Of a DNA stretch of 31,824 nt, positions 8,643 through 16,211 are shown in pieces. Under the pieces are notes generated by a model. It searched no databases and was not told the origin of the DNA. It was given only the letters and a program-made list of their open reading frames with translations. The stretch is from CALCKU01 sp964534845. Its GTDB lineage: Bacteria; Pseudomonadota; Alphaproteobacteria; Caulobacterales; Maricaulaceae. How positions within the stretch are numbered: position 1 is the stretch's first letter; every line of letters starts with the position of its first letter. The position numbers and the translations under genes are program-made. Where the stretch lies: NCBI GenBank assembly GCA_964534845.1, contig CAZHPV010000026.1, positions 1 to 31,824 on the forward strand, given 5' to 3'.

Positions 8643-10262
8643 GTGCAAACCGAATTTGACTATATTATCATTGGGGCTGGCTCAGCGGGCTGTATTCTGG
8701 CCAACCGGTTAAGTGCAGAGGGCCGATTTGACATTGCCCTTATAGAGGCGGGCGGCAGTAATAAATCGGTTTTTGTTAAAATGCCATCGGCCCTGTCTAT
8801 TCCTATGCATAAGAAACGGTTTAACTGGGGTTTTGAGAGCGTGGCCGAACCCTATCTGGACGGGCGGGTTATACCGACATATCGCGGGAAGGGATTGGGC
8901 GGCTCCTCTGCGATTAATGGTATGGTTTTCGTGCGCGGACATCCTAAGGATTTTGATGAATGGGAAGCAATGGGCGCGCAGGGCTGGAACTATCAAAATT
9001 GCCTGCCTTATTTCAAAAAGTTGGAAAATTGGCAAGGCGGTCCTTCGCAACACCGAGGGGGATTAGGTCCGGTTAAAGTGACCACTGGCAATAATATGGC
9101 GCTTAACCCGCTATATAGGGCCTTCATCGAGGCCGGGGTCCAAGCAGGCTATCCAAGATGCGAGGATTATAACGGCCAAAGTCAGGAGGGGTTTGGCCAA
9201 ATGCAAATGAATGTCGATGGCGGTGAGCGGGCCTCGACGGCCAAGGCCTATCTGGACCCGATCCGAAACCGTGCAAACCTAACAATATTAAAACATACGC
9301 TAACGCATAAGGTTCTCATCAAAGACGGACGCGCAAAGGGCGTATGGGTAAGTCCTTCTGGTAGCGGCGGTGCGGGCTATGCGCTAAAAGCCCGCCGAGA
9401 CGTCATTTTATCTGCAGGCTCTATTGGCTCTCCGCAAATATTACAGCACTCCGGTATTGGCCCTAAAACCGTATTGGAAAAGGCGGGCATAAAGCCCATT
9501 TTAATCCGCGAAGGTGTCGGTGAAAATCTCAGCGATCACTTGGAGATTTTCTTTCAATATAAATGTTTGCAGCCTGTAACTCTAAACGCCAAACTTGGGC
9601 TTATAAGCAAGGCTCTGATCGGGGCACGGTGGCTCGTGTTCAAAGACGGTCTGGGGGCGACAAACCATTTTGAAAGCTGCGGATTTATACGCTCCTCACC
9701 CCAGCGGGACTGGCCGGATATTCAATTTCACTTTTTACCCGGCGCGGTTAGCTATGACGGCAATACCGCTTTTAAAGGTCATGGCTATCAAGTGCATGTC
9801 GGACCTAATAAACCGGCTAGTCGGGGACATATTCGTATAAGAGACGCGCATATATCTACACCGCCCCAGATACAGTTTAATTATCTAAAAGAGGCTCGCG
9901 ATATTGAAGACTGGCGGGCGACAATCCGATTGACTCGAATGATAATGCAAGGTGAGGCTTTTGGTCCCTATCGGGGGGATGAAATTCAACCCGGCAAGGA
10001 CGTTGTGACAGACGGACAGATAGATGAATGGGTGCGCGAAAATGCCGAGAGTGCTTATCACCCGAGCTGTTCAAACCGTATGGGGCAGGAAGATGATCCG
10101 CTTGCTGTGGTTAATCACCAATGTCAGCTCATTGGATTGAAGGGTTTACGCGTGGTGGACTCTTCTATTTTTCCGTCCATTCCTAACGGAAACCTCAATG
10201 CGCCTACTATGATGTTGGCTGAGCGGGCTGCAGATATTATTTTAGGAAATATAGCGACTTAA
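8643..10262 (+). CDS. GMC-family FAD-dependent oxidoreductase (choline dehydrogenase-like)
   Basis: GMC enzymes oxidise alcohols with a non-covalent FAD. The N-terminal dinucleotide fold is plain (YIIIGAGSAGCILANRLS, about residues 7-24), with both family signatures: GKGLGGSSAINGMVFVRGH and GSIGSPQILQHSGIGP. The C-terminal active site has the catalytic His in AYHPSCSNRMG and an Asn in NGNLNAPTMMLAERA, as in BetA-type dehydrogenases. At 539 residues it has the usual length. The start is a GTG with only a weak, distant purine stretch upstream, so the exact start is less certain. No betaine aldehyde dehydrogenase or betI lies nearby, so the substrate is open; choline is one option among many alcohols. 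It is convergent with the glycosyltransferase, with 9 bases between stops. Confidence 0.9.
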   Translation: MQTEFDYIIIGAGSAGCILANRLSAEGRFDIALIEAGGSNKSVFVKMPSALSIPMHKKRFNWGFESVAEPYLDGRVIPTYRGKGLGGSSAINGMVFVRGHPKDFDEWEAMGAQGWNYQNCLPYFKKLENWQGGPSQHRGGLGPVKVTTGNNMALNPLYRAFIEAGVQAGYPRCEDYNGQSQEGFGQMQMNVDGGERASTAKAYLDPIRNRANLTILKHTLTHKVLIKDGRAKGVWVSPSGSGGAGYALKARRDVILSAGSIGSPQILQHSGIGPKTVLEKAGIKPILIREGVGENLSDHLEIFFQYKCLQPVTLNAKLGLISKALIGARWLVFKDGLGATNHFESCGFIRSSPQRDWPDIQFHFLPGAVSYDGNTAFKGHGYQVHVGPNKPASRGHIRIRDAHISTPPQIQFNYLKEARDIEDWRATIRLTRMIMQGEAFGPYRGDEIQPGKDVVTDGQIDEWVRENAESAYHPSCSNRMGQEDDPLAVVNHQCQLIGLKGLRVVDSSIFPSIPNGNLNAPTMMLAERAADIILGNIAT

Positions 10263-10271
10263 GAGGCGTGA

Positions 10272-11426
10272 TTATTTGAAATTGCCGCGCAATAAACGGA
10301 AAAATTTGCGACTTGTTTTTTTCATAAAATGATAGGGGCTGCTAGCAATCCCGCCAGCACGGCGGAGTTTGCGCCAGCGGTTTTGGGCTAAGGGTTCATA
10401 TTCAGGGGAGAGTAGGTTGAAAAACTTTTCTGTCACAGCCTGCCATGAATAGGCTTGGGCGTGGCGAATGGCATCCGCCCGGTTTAGTGTGAGCGCGTCC
10501 AGACAGGCTTTGCGTAAATCCTCATTCACAATGCCCGCCTTACTGCCCGGGATAATATCAACTGGACCCGTGACAGGGTAGGCGGCGACGGGCGTACCTG
10601 TGGCCATAGCCTCGATGATAACAAGTCCGAACGTATCGGTTTTGGACGGAAAGACGAAGACATCCGCATCGGCGAAATGCCGAGCAAGGTCTTCTCCAAA
10701 TTTCGAGCCTAGAAATTTAACCTTGCTATATTTTTTCTCAAGAGCAGCGCGTTGCGGACCGTCGCCGATAATGACTTTTGTGCCGGGCAGGTCGAGATTT
10801 AGAAAGGCTTCAATGTTTTTCTCGACGGCCACGCGGCCCACATTGATAAAAACGGGGCGGGGGAGGTCTTTATAGACATCCTCAAGACTGGGTGTGTTTG
10901 AAAAACATTTGTCGGGATTAAACAGTGTTGTGTCGACCCCGCGGGCCCAAGGGGCCAGATGTTTAAACCCGCGGGCTTTGAGAAATGTCACCATAGAGGG
11001 TGTTGTCACCATGACCCGCCCTCCGCTATTGTGAAAGTCACGGACATATTTGTAAGGCCAAGCCAGAGGGACAAAGGGGAAGCGGGCCTTGATATATTCA
11101 GGGAATTTAGTGTGATAGCTTGTGGTAAAGGGCATGCCCCATTTTAGACATAAGCTGCGCGCAGCTAATCCGAGAGGGCCTTCGGTAGCAATATGAATGG
11201 CTTCCGGGCCGAAGCTGACAATTCGCCGTCCAACATCTTTTCGGGCAAAAGGCGCAAGGCGGATATCAGGATAGGTCGGTAAGGGCATAGTCCAATAGCC
11301 ATCAGAAGGTGAGATGACCTCAACGTCGTGACCGGCACTCCGTAAATTCGACACGGTTTTCGTCAGTGTACGGACGACACCGTTCATTTGCGGTTCCCAC
11401 GCATCGGTAACAAGGAGGATTTTCAT
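10272..11426 (-). CDS. GT4-family glycosyltransferase
   Basis: This is a GT-B retaining glycosyltransferase of 384 residues. The N-terminal Rossmann domain begins KILLVTDAWEPQMNGVVRTL, the form seen in lipid-modifying enzymes such as SqdX and GDP-mannose-dependent alpha-mannosyltransferases. The C-terminal donor domain has INVGRVAVEKNIEAFL, IIGDGPQRAALEKKY, and DVFVFPSKTDTFGLVIIEAMATGTPVAAY, containing the E-x7-E-type donor-binding motif. The basic C-terminus (WRKLRRAGG, KKTSRKFFRLLRGNFK) would suit attachment to the inner membrane surface. Synthesis of a glycolipid is the likeliest role, but donor and acceptor cannot be assigned. The gene stands alone, divergent from nrdA across a long gap. 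Confidence 0.88.
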   Translation of the reverse strand: MKILLVTDAWEPQMNGVVRTLTKTVSNLRSAGHDVEVISPSDGYWTMPLPTYPDIRLAPFARKDVGRRIVSFGPEAIHIATEGPLGLAARSLCLKWGMPFTTSYHTKFPEYIKARFPFVPLAWPYKYVRDFHNSGGRVMVTTPSMVTFLKARGFKHLAPWARGVDTTLFNPDKCFSNTPSLEDVYKDLPRPVFINVGRVAVEKNIEAFLNLDLPGTKVIIGDGPQRAALEKKYSKVKFLGSKFGEDLARHFADADVFVFPSKTDTFGLVIIEAMATGTPVAAYPVTGPVDIIPGSKAGIVNEDLRKACLDALTLNRADAIRHAQAYSWQAVTEKFFNLLSPEYEPLAQNRWRKLRRAGGIASSPYHFMKKTSRKFFRLLRGNFK

Positions 11427-11681
11427 GACTTACGATCCATTAGAGCTTCTCTAGGCGTCTTAATAGGAAAAATAAACGGATTTATGACAACCGGCGTCTA
11501 AGGGCGAGGCCTAACCTTGCAGAAAAGGCGCCCATAGAGGGTTAAAATAGAATCAGATAGGCTCGGGCTGCGAAAAAAGACTATATGGTGAAGGCTGGTG
11601 AGAATTTTTTCGGCAAGTGAAGCGCAAGATTGCGGGCTTGTTTCGGAGCCGTCATAAAAAAATCACGTAAAAATTCAGATT

Positions 11682-11696
11682 TTAACAAGCTGTTAA
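11682..11696. promoter_or_regulatory. CtrA box upstream of nrdA
   Basis: A perfect TTAA-N7-TTAA (TTAACAAGCTGTTAA), the recognition pattern of the cell-cycle response regulator CtrA in Caulobacter relatives. It lies about 35-55 bases upstream of the predicted nrdA promoter elements. The flanks (TTAACAA then TTAAG) are the same as in the boxes at 18378 and 31635, which strengthens the case that it is a real site. Confidence 0.65.
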
Positions 11697-11717
11697 GAAA
11701 AAATTTCCTTTTTTAAG

Positions 11718-11733
11718 ACACTAGGTATTGACG
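11718..11733. promoter_or_regulatory. NrdR box, distal, nrdA promoter
   Basis: ACACTAGGTATTGACG is a partial match to the NrdR consensus ACACwATATATwGTGT: the left half matches well and the right half is degenerate. It begins exactly 31 bp before a near-perfect NrdR box, and NrdR sites normally occur in pairs about three helical turns apart. It overlaps a possible -35 (TTGACG, 11728-11733). Confidence 0.65.
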
Positions 11734-11748
11734 AAAGGGAACAAATCA

Positions 11749-11764
11749 ACACTATATATGGTGT
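11749..11764. promoter_or_regulatory. NrdR box, proximal, nrdA promoter
   Basis: ACACTATATATGGTGT is a near-perfect palindromic NrdR box. NrdR is the ATP/dATP-sensing repressor of ribonucleotide reductase genes. The box overlaps the likely -10 region, so binding here and at 11718 would cover the core promoter. Confidence 0.85.
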
Positions 11765-11832
11765 AGAAAGTGGTGGTCCGGGGCTATCATTTTCCCTTTC
11801 ATTAAGGATCGTGAAGCAGTTTTTGACTGAAT

Positions 11833-11865
11833 CACAAATTTGTGGCCGATTGAGAAAAAAATCGG
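11833..11865 (+). promoter_or_regulatory. Palindrome and hairpin in the nrdA leader
   Basis: A perfect 12-bp palindrome, CACAAATTTGTG (11833-11844), is followed at once by an inverted repeat CCGATT/AATCGG (11846-11851 with 11860-11865, 8-base loop). Both lie between the predicted transcription start and the nrdA ATG at 11925, so they would fold in the mRNA leader. A protein-binding site is equally possible for the palindrome. Confidence 0.45.
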
Positions 11866-11924
11866 ATGCAGAAATCGTCGCCGAAAGAACCTTAGGGGAT
11901 ACAAGGGATAGGATAAGGAAAAGA

Positions 11925-13859
11925 ATGTCAAATCATACTGAAAATGCCGAGTTTACATTACTGGATGAACAAGAGCTTGAAACGACGCTCATGAGCGAAA
12001 TCGATTCGCTAAAGCCGCGCCAAAAAAAGTCAAAACCGGTATCTCAAAAAACGTCCAAGATCGGCCATATAAAAATAGATCGTTCTCGCGATGATTTATT
12101 GACCGATTTCGGCAAGACAACCCTCACGGACCGTTATCTTTTGCCTGAAGAAAGTTATCAGGATATGTTTGTGCGCGTTAGCCGGGCTTATGCAGATGAT
12201 ACAGCCCATGCCCAGCGCCTTTATGATTATATGTCACAGCTCTGGTTCATGCCAGCCACACCTGTTTTGTCCAATGGTGGTGCCACGCGCGGATTGCCTA
12301 TTTCTTGTTTTCTAAATGCGGTCGATGACAGTTTGGATTCAATCGTTCACACGTGGACAGAAAATGTTTGGTTGGCCTCAAATGGCGGCGGTATCGGAAC
12401 CTATTGGGGTAAAGTACGTTCCATTGGCGAGAAAATTGGCAAAGCCGGTGAAACGTCTGGAATTATCCCGTTCATCCGCGTTATGGACAGCCTGACCTTG
12501 GCGATTTCCCAAGGCTCTCTACGTAGAGGCTCGGCGGCAGTGTATCTGGATATACATCACCCGGAAATAGAAGAGTTTCTGGAAATCCGTAAGCCTTCGG
12601 GAGATTTTAACCGTAAGTCTTTGAACCTGCATCATGGTTTGAACATAACGGATGAATTTATGCATGCCGTAAGAGACGGAAAGCAATTCGCTCTGCGCAG
12701 CCCGCATACAAATAAGGTTGTGAAATTTGTAGAAGCCCGGGCGCTGTGGCAAAAAATCCTAGAGATGCGGTTGCAAACCGGCGAGCCTTATATGATCTTT
12801 TCCGATACGGTTAATAATGCTTTGGCTAAACATCAGCGCGATGCAGGCTTGCGGGTACAGCAGTCCAATCTCTGTGCGGAAATCATGTTGGCAACAGGTA
12901 AAGATAAATATGACCAACAGCGCACAGCCGTTTGTTGCCTGTCTTCTGTTAATGCCGAGAAATGGGATGAGTGGAAGCATGAGGAGGCCTTTATCGAGGA
13001 CATTATGCGTTTCCTTGATAATGTTTTACAGGACTTTATTGATAACGCCCCGGATGAAATGTCGGATGCGCGATATTCGGCGGCCCGCGAACGGTCTGTC
13101 GGGCTTGGATTAATGGGGTTCCATTCTCTTTTGCAAAGTAAAAATATAGCGTTTGAGAGCGCTATGGCGAAAGTTTACAATAATCAGCTATTCTCTCACA
13201 TACGTAAAGGCGCGGATGCCGCTTCAATTGCCTTGGCCAAGGAGCGCGGCGCTTGTCCTGATGCCCTAGATGCGGGTGTGACGGAACGGTTCTCGCACAA
13301 AATGGCGGTGGCACCGACAGCATCGATTTCGATTATTTGCGGCGGGACATCTGCCGGGATTGAGCCTATTCCGGCTAATGTTTACACTCATAAAACCCTT
13401 TCAGGCAGTTTTTCTGTTCGCAATAAATTTCTCGAGGCTTTGCTGGAAGAAAAGGGGTTAAACACGAAAGAGGTCTGGGCCACAATCTTGGAAAAGGAAG
13501 GCTCTGTTCAGCATATGACCGAGTTGAGTGACGAGGAAAAAGCTGTTTTCCGCACGGCCTTTGAAATTGATCAACGCTGGGTGATTGAACATGCGGCTGA
13601 TCGGGCCCCTAAAATTTGTCAGGCGCAATCGCTCAATATCTTCATCCCTGGCGATGTTGATAAATGGAATCTGCATATGTTGCACTGGAAGGCTTGGGAA
13701 AGAGGTATCAAATCTCTTTATTATTGCCGGTCTAAATCTGTGCAACGGGCAGCTTTTGCGGGGGCACTTGATAAGGATGATGCAAATCTCTCTGAAATGG
13801 AAAAGAGCATGAAAGCGGCTGCAAAAACCGATTTTGAGGAATGTATTGCCTGCCAATAA
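11925..13859 (+). CDS. nrdA: Class Ia ribonucleoside-diphosphate reductase, alpha subunit
   Basis: NrdA reduces ribonucleoside diphosphates to deoxy forms, using a thiyl radical generated through NrdB. The finger-loop cysteine is Cys317 in SNLCAEIM (Asn, Cys and Glu as in the family). The redox pair lies in PISCFLNAVDDS and TAVCCLSSVN, the radical-transfer tyrosines are in SLYYCRS, and the C-terminal CIACQ is the thioredoxin-facing CxxC. I chose the ATG at 11925 (644 residues) because AAGGA sits five bases upstream; a GTG at 11811 would add 38 residues that resemble nothing in the family. The N-terminus lacks an ATP-cone, so dATP overall inhibition of the usual kind is not expected. NrdR and CtrA boxes lie upstream. 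Confidence 0.95.
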   Translation: MSNHTENAEFTLLDEQELETTLMSEIDSLKPRQKKSKPVSQKTSKIGHIKIDRSRDDLLTDFGKTTLTDRYLLPEESYQDMFVRVSRAYADDTAHAQRLYDYMSQLWFMPATPVLSNGGATRGLPISCFLNAVDDSLDSIVHTWTENVWLASNGGGIGTYWGKVRSIGEKIGKAGETSGIIPFIRVMDSLTLAISQGSLRRGSAAVYLDIHHPEIEEFLEIRKPSGDFNRKSLNLHHGLNITDEFMHAVRDGKQFALRSPHTNKVVKFVEARALWQKILEMRLQTGEPYMIFSDTVNNALAKHQRDAGLRVQQSNLCAEIMLATGKDKYDQQRTAVCCLSSVNAEKWDEWKHEEAFIEDIMRFLDNVLQDFIDNAPDEMSDARYSAARERSVGLGLMGFHSLLQSKNIAFESAMAKVYNNQLFSHIRKGADAASIALAKERGACPDALDAGVTERFSHKMAVAPTASISIICGGTSAGIEPIPANVYTHKTLSGSFSVRNKFLEALLEEKGLNTKEVWATILEKEGSVQHMTELSDEEKAVFRTAFEIDQRWVIEHAADRAPKICQAQSLNIFIPGDVDKWNLHMLHWKAWERGIKSLYYCRSKSVQRAAFAGALDKDDANLSEMEKSMKAAAKTDFEECIACQ

Positions 13860-13952
13860 GCCATTTTGGCCTCTTTATACAGCAGATTTGTGGTATTTTT
13901 GTCACCATGACGGAATCTTGTGTCTAAAGTAAAAATTGAGGCTTTTCATTTC

Positions 13953-13967
13953 TTAAAGTTTTATTAA
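13953..13967. promoter_or_regulatory. CtrA box upstream of the exported-protein gene
   Basis: A perfect TTAA-N7-TTAA (spacer AGTTTTA) in the 219-base gap between nrdA and the next gene. A possible -10 (TATACT, 13990-13995, inside the palindrome TAGTATACTA) follows about 22 bases downstream. GAGTC sequences of the CcrM methylation type lie at 13969-13973 and 14063-14067. The region is AT-rich, so chance is harder to exclude here than for the other boxes. Confidence 0.5.
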
Positions 13968-14078
13968 TGAGTCGTTTAGGGTTTATTAGTATACTAGTAA
14001 GGGTGTGAGTTTCATTTTCGCGCTAGCTCTGCGATAGAGTATCCGGAAATGAAATAAAATGAGAGTCGTTTTAGGTAG

Positions 14079-14915
14079 ATGAAAACCAGCGTAACGCATA
14101 ATAGTGTTAAGCTCCTAAAAAAGCGGAGCTGGCCGTCCTTTGCTGGGAACGGAGCTGTTGCGCGTGCCGTATTGGGCCTTTTCTCGATATCGGCTTCGGT
14201 GGGTCTATCGACGCCGGTTATGGCCCAAACAGACCCCTCAGCACTTGAACGGTCTCCGCTAAGCGTGGTTGTGGGTCAAGCAGACAGCTTTGACGGATTA
14301 AACCTGAACCTCGAACAAAGCGTTACGCCAAATTTTTTGGGCCTGAGTCCGACATTACGGCGAGCCGTAACTGAGCTTCCAACGGATACAACCCGCTTGT
14401 TTAATCTTGATGAAAGTGATGCAGGGTGTTTCGAGGCTGATTCGATTTGCTTAACGGAAGGTCGCGATATTAACCGTCTTGATCTGGCCTATTCAAAACC
14501 GAGCTTTCTGAGTTTGAATAAAAAGGGTTTAGGCTTGGAGCTTACCCCGAGTGCGTCTGTTCATCTTAATGATGACAGTCAGAGTGCGGTTGTCGGCGCT
14601 TTATTGCGTATTGGTGACGGCCTAGATGAAAGCGCGCGCTTCAATAAAAATACATGGTATTTCTTTGCAGGCGCAGATGCAGAAGCGGTCAATTTCCGTC
14701 CCAATGGCACGTCACAGCTTACCCGCGGTGATTTTAATCTCCAAGATCGTGTCTTTGTCGGAGATGCGCAAGCCGGTTTGGGTTATAGAATCGGTGATGC
14801 GGATTTGTCTTTGTCCTATATTCACCGTCAAGTGTCAGGGTTTGACAATAATACGGCAACGGATTCCAGTTTCGCAGAGGATGCGGCGGCTTTTTCATTT
14901 ACGTGGCGTCGCTGA
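14079..14915 (+). CDS. Exported, probably outer-membrane beta-barrel protein of unknown function
   Basis: I do not recognise the family. The 278-residue protein starts with a basic region and a hydrophobic stretch ending in a cleavage-like STPVMAQ (about residue 50), so it is exported. The first part of the mature region is soluble-looking, with two cysteines (AGCFEADSICL) that could pair in the periplasm. The second half has alternating patterns typical of outer-membrane strands: GLGLELTPSASVHL, SAVVGALLRIGDG, WYFFAGADAEAV, AGLGYRIGDADLSLSYIHRQ and AAFSFTWRR. The barrel looks short (about 6-8 strands), and the ending in Arg-Arg after Trp is not the textbook terminal Phe. It lies between nrdA and nrdB on the same strand, with its own CtrA-like box. 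Confidence 0.7.
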   Translation: MKTSVTHNSVKLLKKRSWPSFAGNGAVARAVLGLFSISASVGLSTPVMAQTDPSALERSPLSVVVGQADSFDGLNLNLEQSVTPNFLGLSPTLRRAVTELPTDTTRLFNLDESDAGCFEADSICLTEGRDINRLDLAYSKPSFLSLNKKGLGLELTPSASVHLNDDSQSAVVGALLRIGDGLDESARFNKNTWYFFAGADAEAVNFRPNGTSQLTRGDFNLQDRVFVGDAQAGLGYRIGDADLSLSYIHRQVSGFDNNTATDSSFAEDAAAFSFTWRR

Positions 14916-15007
14916 TTATTAGGCCCTGCTGATCCGTCAAGTTTTTGACCTGAATTATACAGAAATTTTTCGCGCCAAAGGCGATTTGTGACTTGCCCTG
15001 TTGAACG

Positions 15008-15023
15008 GCTCAACATATGGTAT
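15008..15023. promoter_or_regulatory. Degenerate NrdR box, distal, nrdB promoter
   Basis: GCTCAACATATGGTAT agrees with the nrdA-proximal NrdR box at 11 of 16 positions, including the ATATGGT half. It begins exactly 31 bp before the next NrdR-like box, the same spacing as at nrdA. The match is weak alone; the spacing is what supports it. Confidence 0.45.
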
Positions 15024-15038
15024 TTTCGATTAAGCCAC

Positions 15039-15054
15039 CATCTATATATAGTAA
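15039..15054. promoter_or_regulatory. Degenerate NrdR box, proximal, nrdB promoter
   Basis: CATCTATATATAGTAA keeps the CTATATATxGT core of the NrdR consensus, with poor outer bases. It lies about 45 bases upstream of nrdB and overlaps AT-rich -10 candidates (TATAGT). Together with the box 31 bp upstream it suggests a separately NrdR-controlled nrdB promoter. Confidence 0.5.
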
Positions 15055-15095
15055 TATGGATTTGGGCCGCGACTTTAAAGACCAGGGGATAGAAT

Positions 15096-16145
15096 ATGGG
15101 AAAACTAGACTTTTTAGACAGCCCAAAATCCGGGCTTTTACAGCCTTCGCATAGTTACAAGCCTTTTCGTTATCCTTGGGCATATGAATTTTGGCAGAAA
15201 CAACAACAAGTACATTGGATGCCCGAAGAGGTACCGCTTGGAGAGGATTGTAAGGACTGGGCTACGAAGTTGAATGAATATGAGCGTAATTTATTGACGC
15301 AAATTTTCCGGTTTTTCACCCAATCCGATGTTGAGGTTGGTGGCAATTATATGGAAAATTACATGCCGCTCTTCAAACCTGTTGAGGTTAGAATGATGCT
15401 GGCTTCATTTTCAAATATGGAAACTATTCATATTGCTGCCTATGCCTTACTTCTTGAAACTATCGGTATGCCCGATAGCGAGTTTTCCGCCTTTATGGAA
15501 TATGAAGAAATGGCGGCCAAACATGATTATCTCGGGCAGTTTGGTGTTGATACGGATGCCGACATTTTAACGTCAATGGCGGTTTTTGGCGGGTTTACCG
15601 AAGGCTTGCAGCTTTTTGCCAGTTTTGCCATGTTGATGAATTTTCCACGATTAAATAAAATGAAGGGTATGGGGCAAATCGTGTCTTGGTCTGTTCGCGA
15701 TGAAAGTTTGCATTGTGAAGGCATGATAAAACTATTTCATACATTTGCCAAAGAAACCGGCGCCCTGACCCCGGCTGTCGCCGATAATATTATTGATTGT
15801 TGTAAAACTGTCGTGAATCTGGAAGATAAATTTATTGATTTGGCCTTTAAAATGGGGCCTGTGGAAGGGATGACGCCGGACGATATTAAGCGTTATATAC
15901 GCTATATTGCGGACTGGCGTTTGGAGCAATTGGGTTTGTCGACCATATATGGCGAAAAGCATCATCCATTGCCATGGCTGACGGAAATGCTTAACGGTGT
16001 CGAACATGCCAATTTCTTTGAAGCCCGCGCAACAGAATATTCCAAGGGTGCGTCCAAAGGCGAATGGCATGGAGCCGACGGGGTTTGGCAGCAGTTTGAA
16101 AGCGTTGAAGCGAAGAAAAAACTTTTAGCGAAAACAGAAGGTTAG
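15096..16145 (+). CDS. nrdB: Class Ia ribonucleoside-diphosphate reductase, beta subunit
   Basis: NrdB holds the diferric-tyrosyl cofactor that starts catalysis in NrdA. The 349-residue ferritin-like protein has all expected ligands in order: Asp78 (FTQSDVE), Glu109 and His112 (METIH), the radical Tyr116 four residues later (HIAAY), then Glu in GFTEGLQLF, and Glu and His in RDESLHCEG. Tyr116 is the equivalent of E. coli Tyr122, so this is a conventional tyrosyl-radical enzyme. The ATG has a good ribosome site (AGGGGA, 15084-15089). No ATP-cone is fused to either end. It is separated from nrdA by an unrelated exported-protein gene and has its own promoter region. Confidence 0.96.
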   Translation: MGKLDFLDSPKSGLLQPSHSYKPFRYPWAYEFWQKQQQVHWMPEEVPLGEDCKDWATKLNEYERNLLTQIFRFFTQSDVEVGGNYMENYMPLFKPVEVRMMLASFSNMETIHIAAYALLLETIGMPDSEFSAFMEYEEMAAKHDYLGQFGVDTDADILTSMAVFGGFTEGLQLFASFAMLMNFPRLNKMKGMGQIVSWSVRDESLHCEGMIKLFHTFAKETGALTPAVADNIIDCCKTVVNLEDKFIDLAFKMGPVEGMTPDDIKRYIRYIADWRLEQLGLSTIYGEKHHPLPWLTEMLNGVEHANFFEARATEYSKGASKGEWHGADGVWQQFESVEAKKKLLAKTEG

Positions 16146-16175
16146 CTAGGATTGGGCGACCGAATTTATTCTGTC

Positions 16176-16204
16176 TTGAGGTCACCTTAAATACTGCGTT
16201 AGAA
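16176..16204 (+). promoter_or_regulatory. Possible leaderless promoter of the phosphatase gene
   Basis: TTGAGG (16176-16181), a 17-base spacer and TTAGAA (16199-16204) make a plausible -35/-10 pair ending seven bases before the ATG at 16212. Transcription would start at or within a couple of bases of the ATG. No ribosome site is visible upstream, which fits a leaderless mRNA. The hexamers are imperfect. Confidence 0.3.
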
Positions 16205-16211
16205 CACCCAT

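Larger units (their letters stand above)
11427..11924. other. Long gap between the glycosyltransferase and nrdA
   Basis: These 498 bases hold no convincing gene. The part near the glycosyltransferase should hold its reverse-strand promoter, though I cannot pick one. The nrdA side is dense with signals: a CtrA box at 11682, NrdR boxes at 11718 and 11749, a possible -35 TTGACG (11728-11733), AT-rich -10 candidates around 11751-11758, and a palindrome and hairpin at 11833-11865. The part from about 11460 to 11680 shows nothing I can name. Confidence 0.7.

Noticed and set aside
11811..11924. GTG start giving a 682-residue NrdA
   Set aside because: Its ribosome site is only three bases away and the added 38 residues do not resemble NrdA; the ATG at 11925 has AAGGA at ideal spacing. 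It is kept as an alternative in the findings.
13987..13996. Ten-base palindrome TAGTATACTA before the exported-protein gene
   Set aside because: It contains a good -10 sequence (TATACT), which is enough to explain it; a separate operator is not needed.
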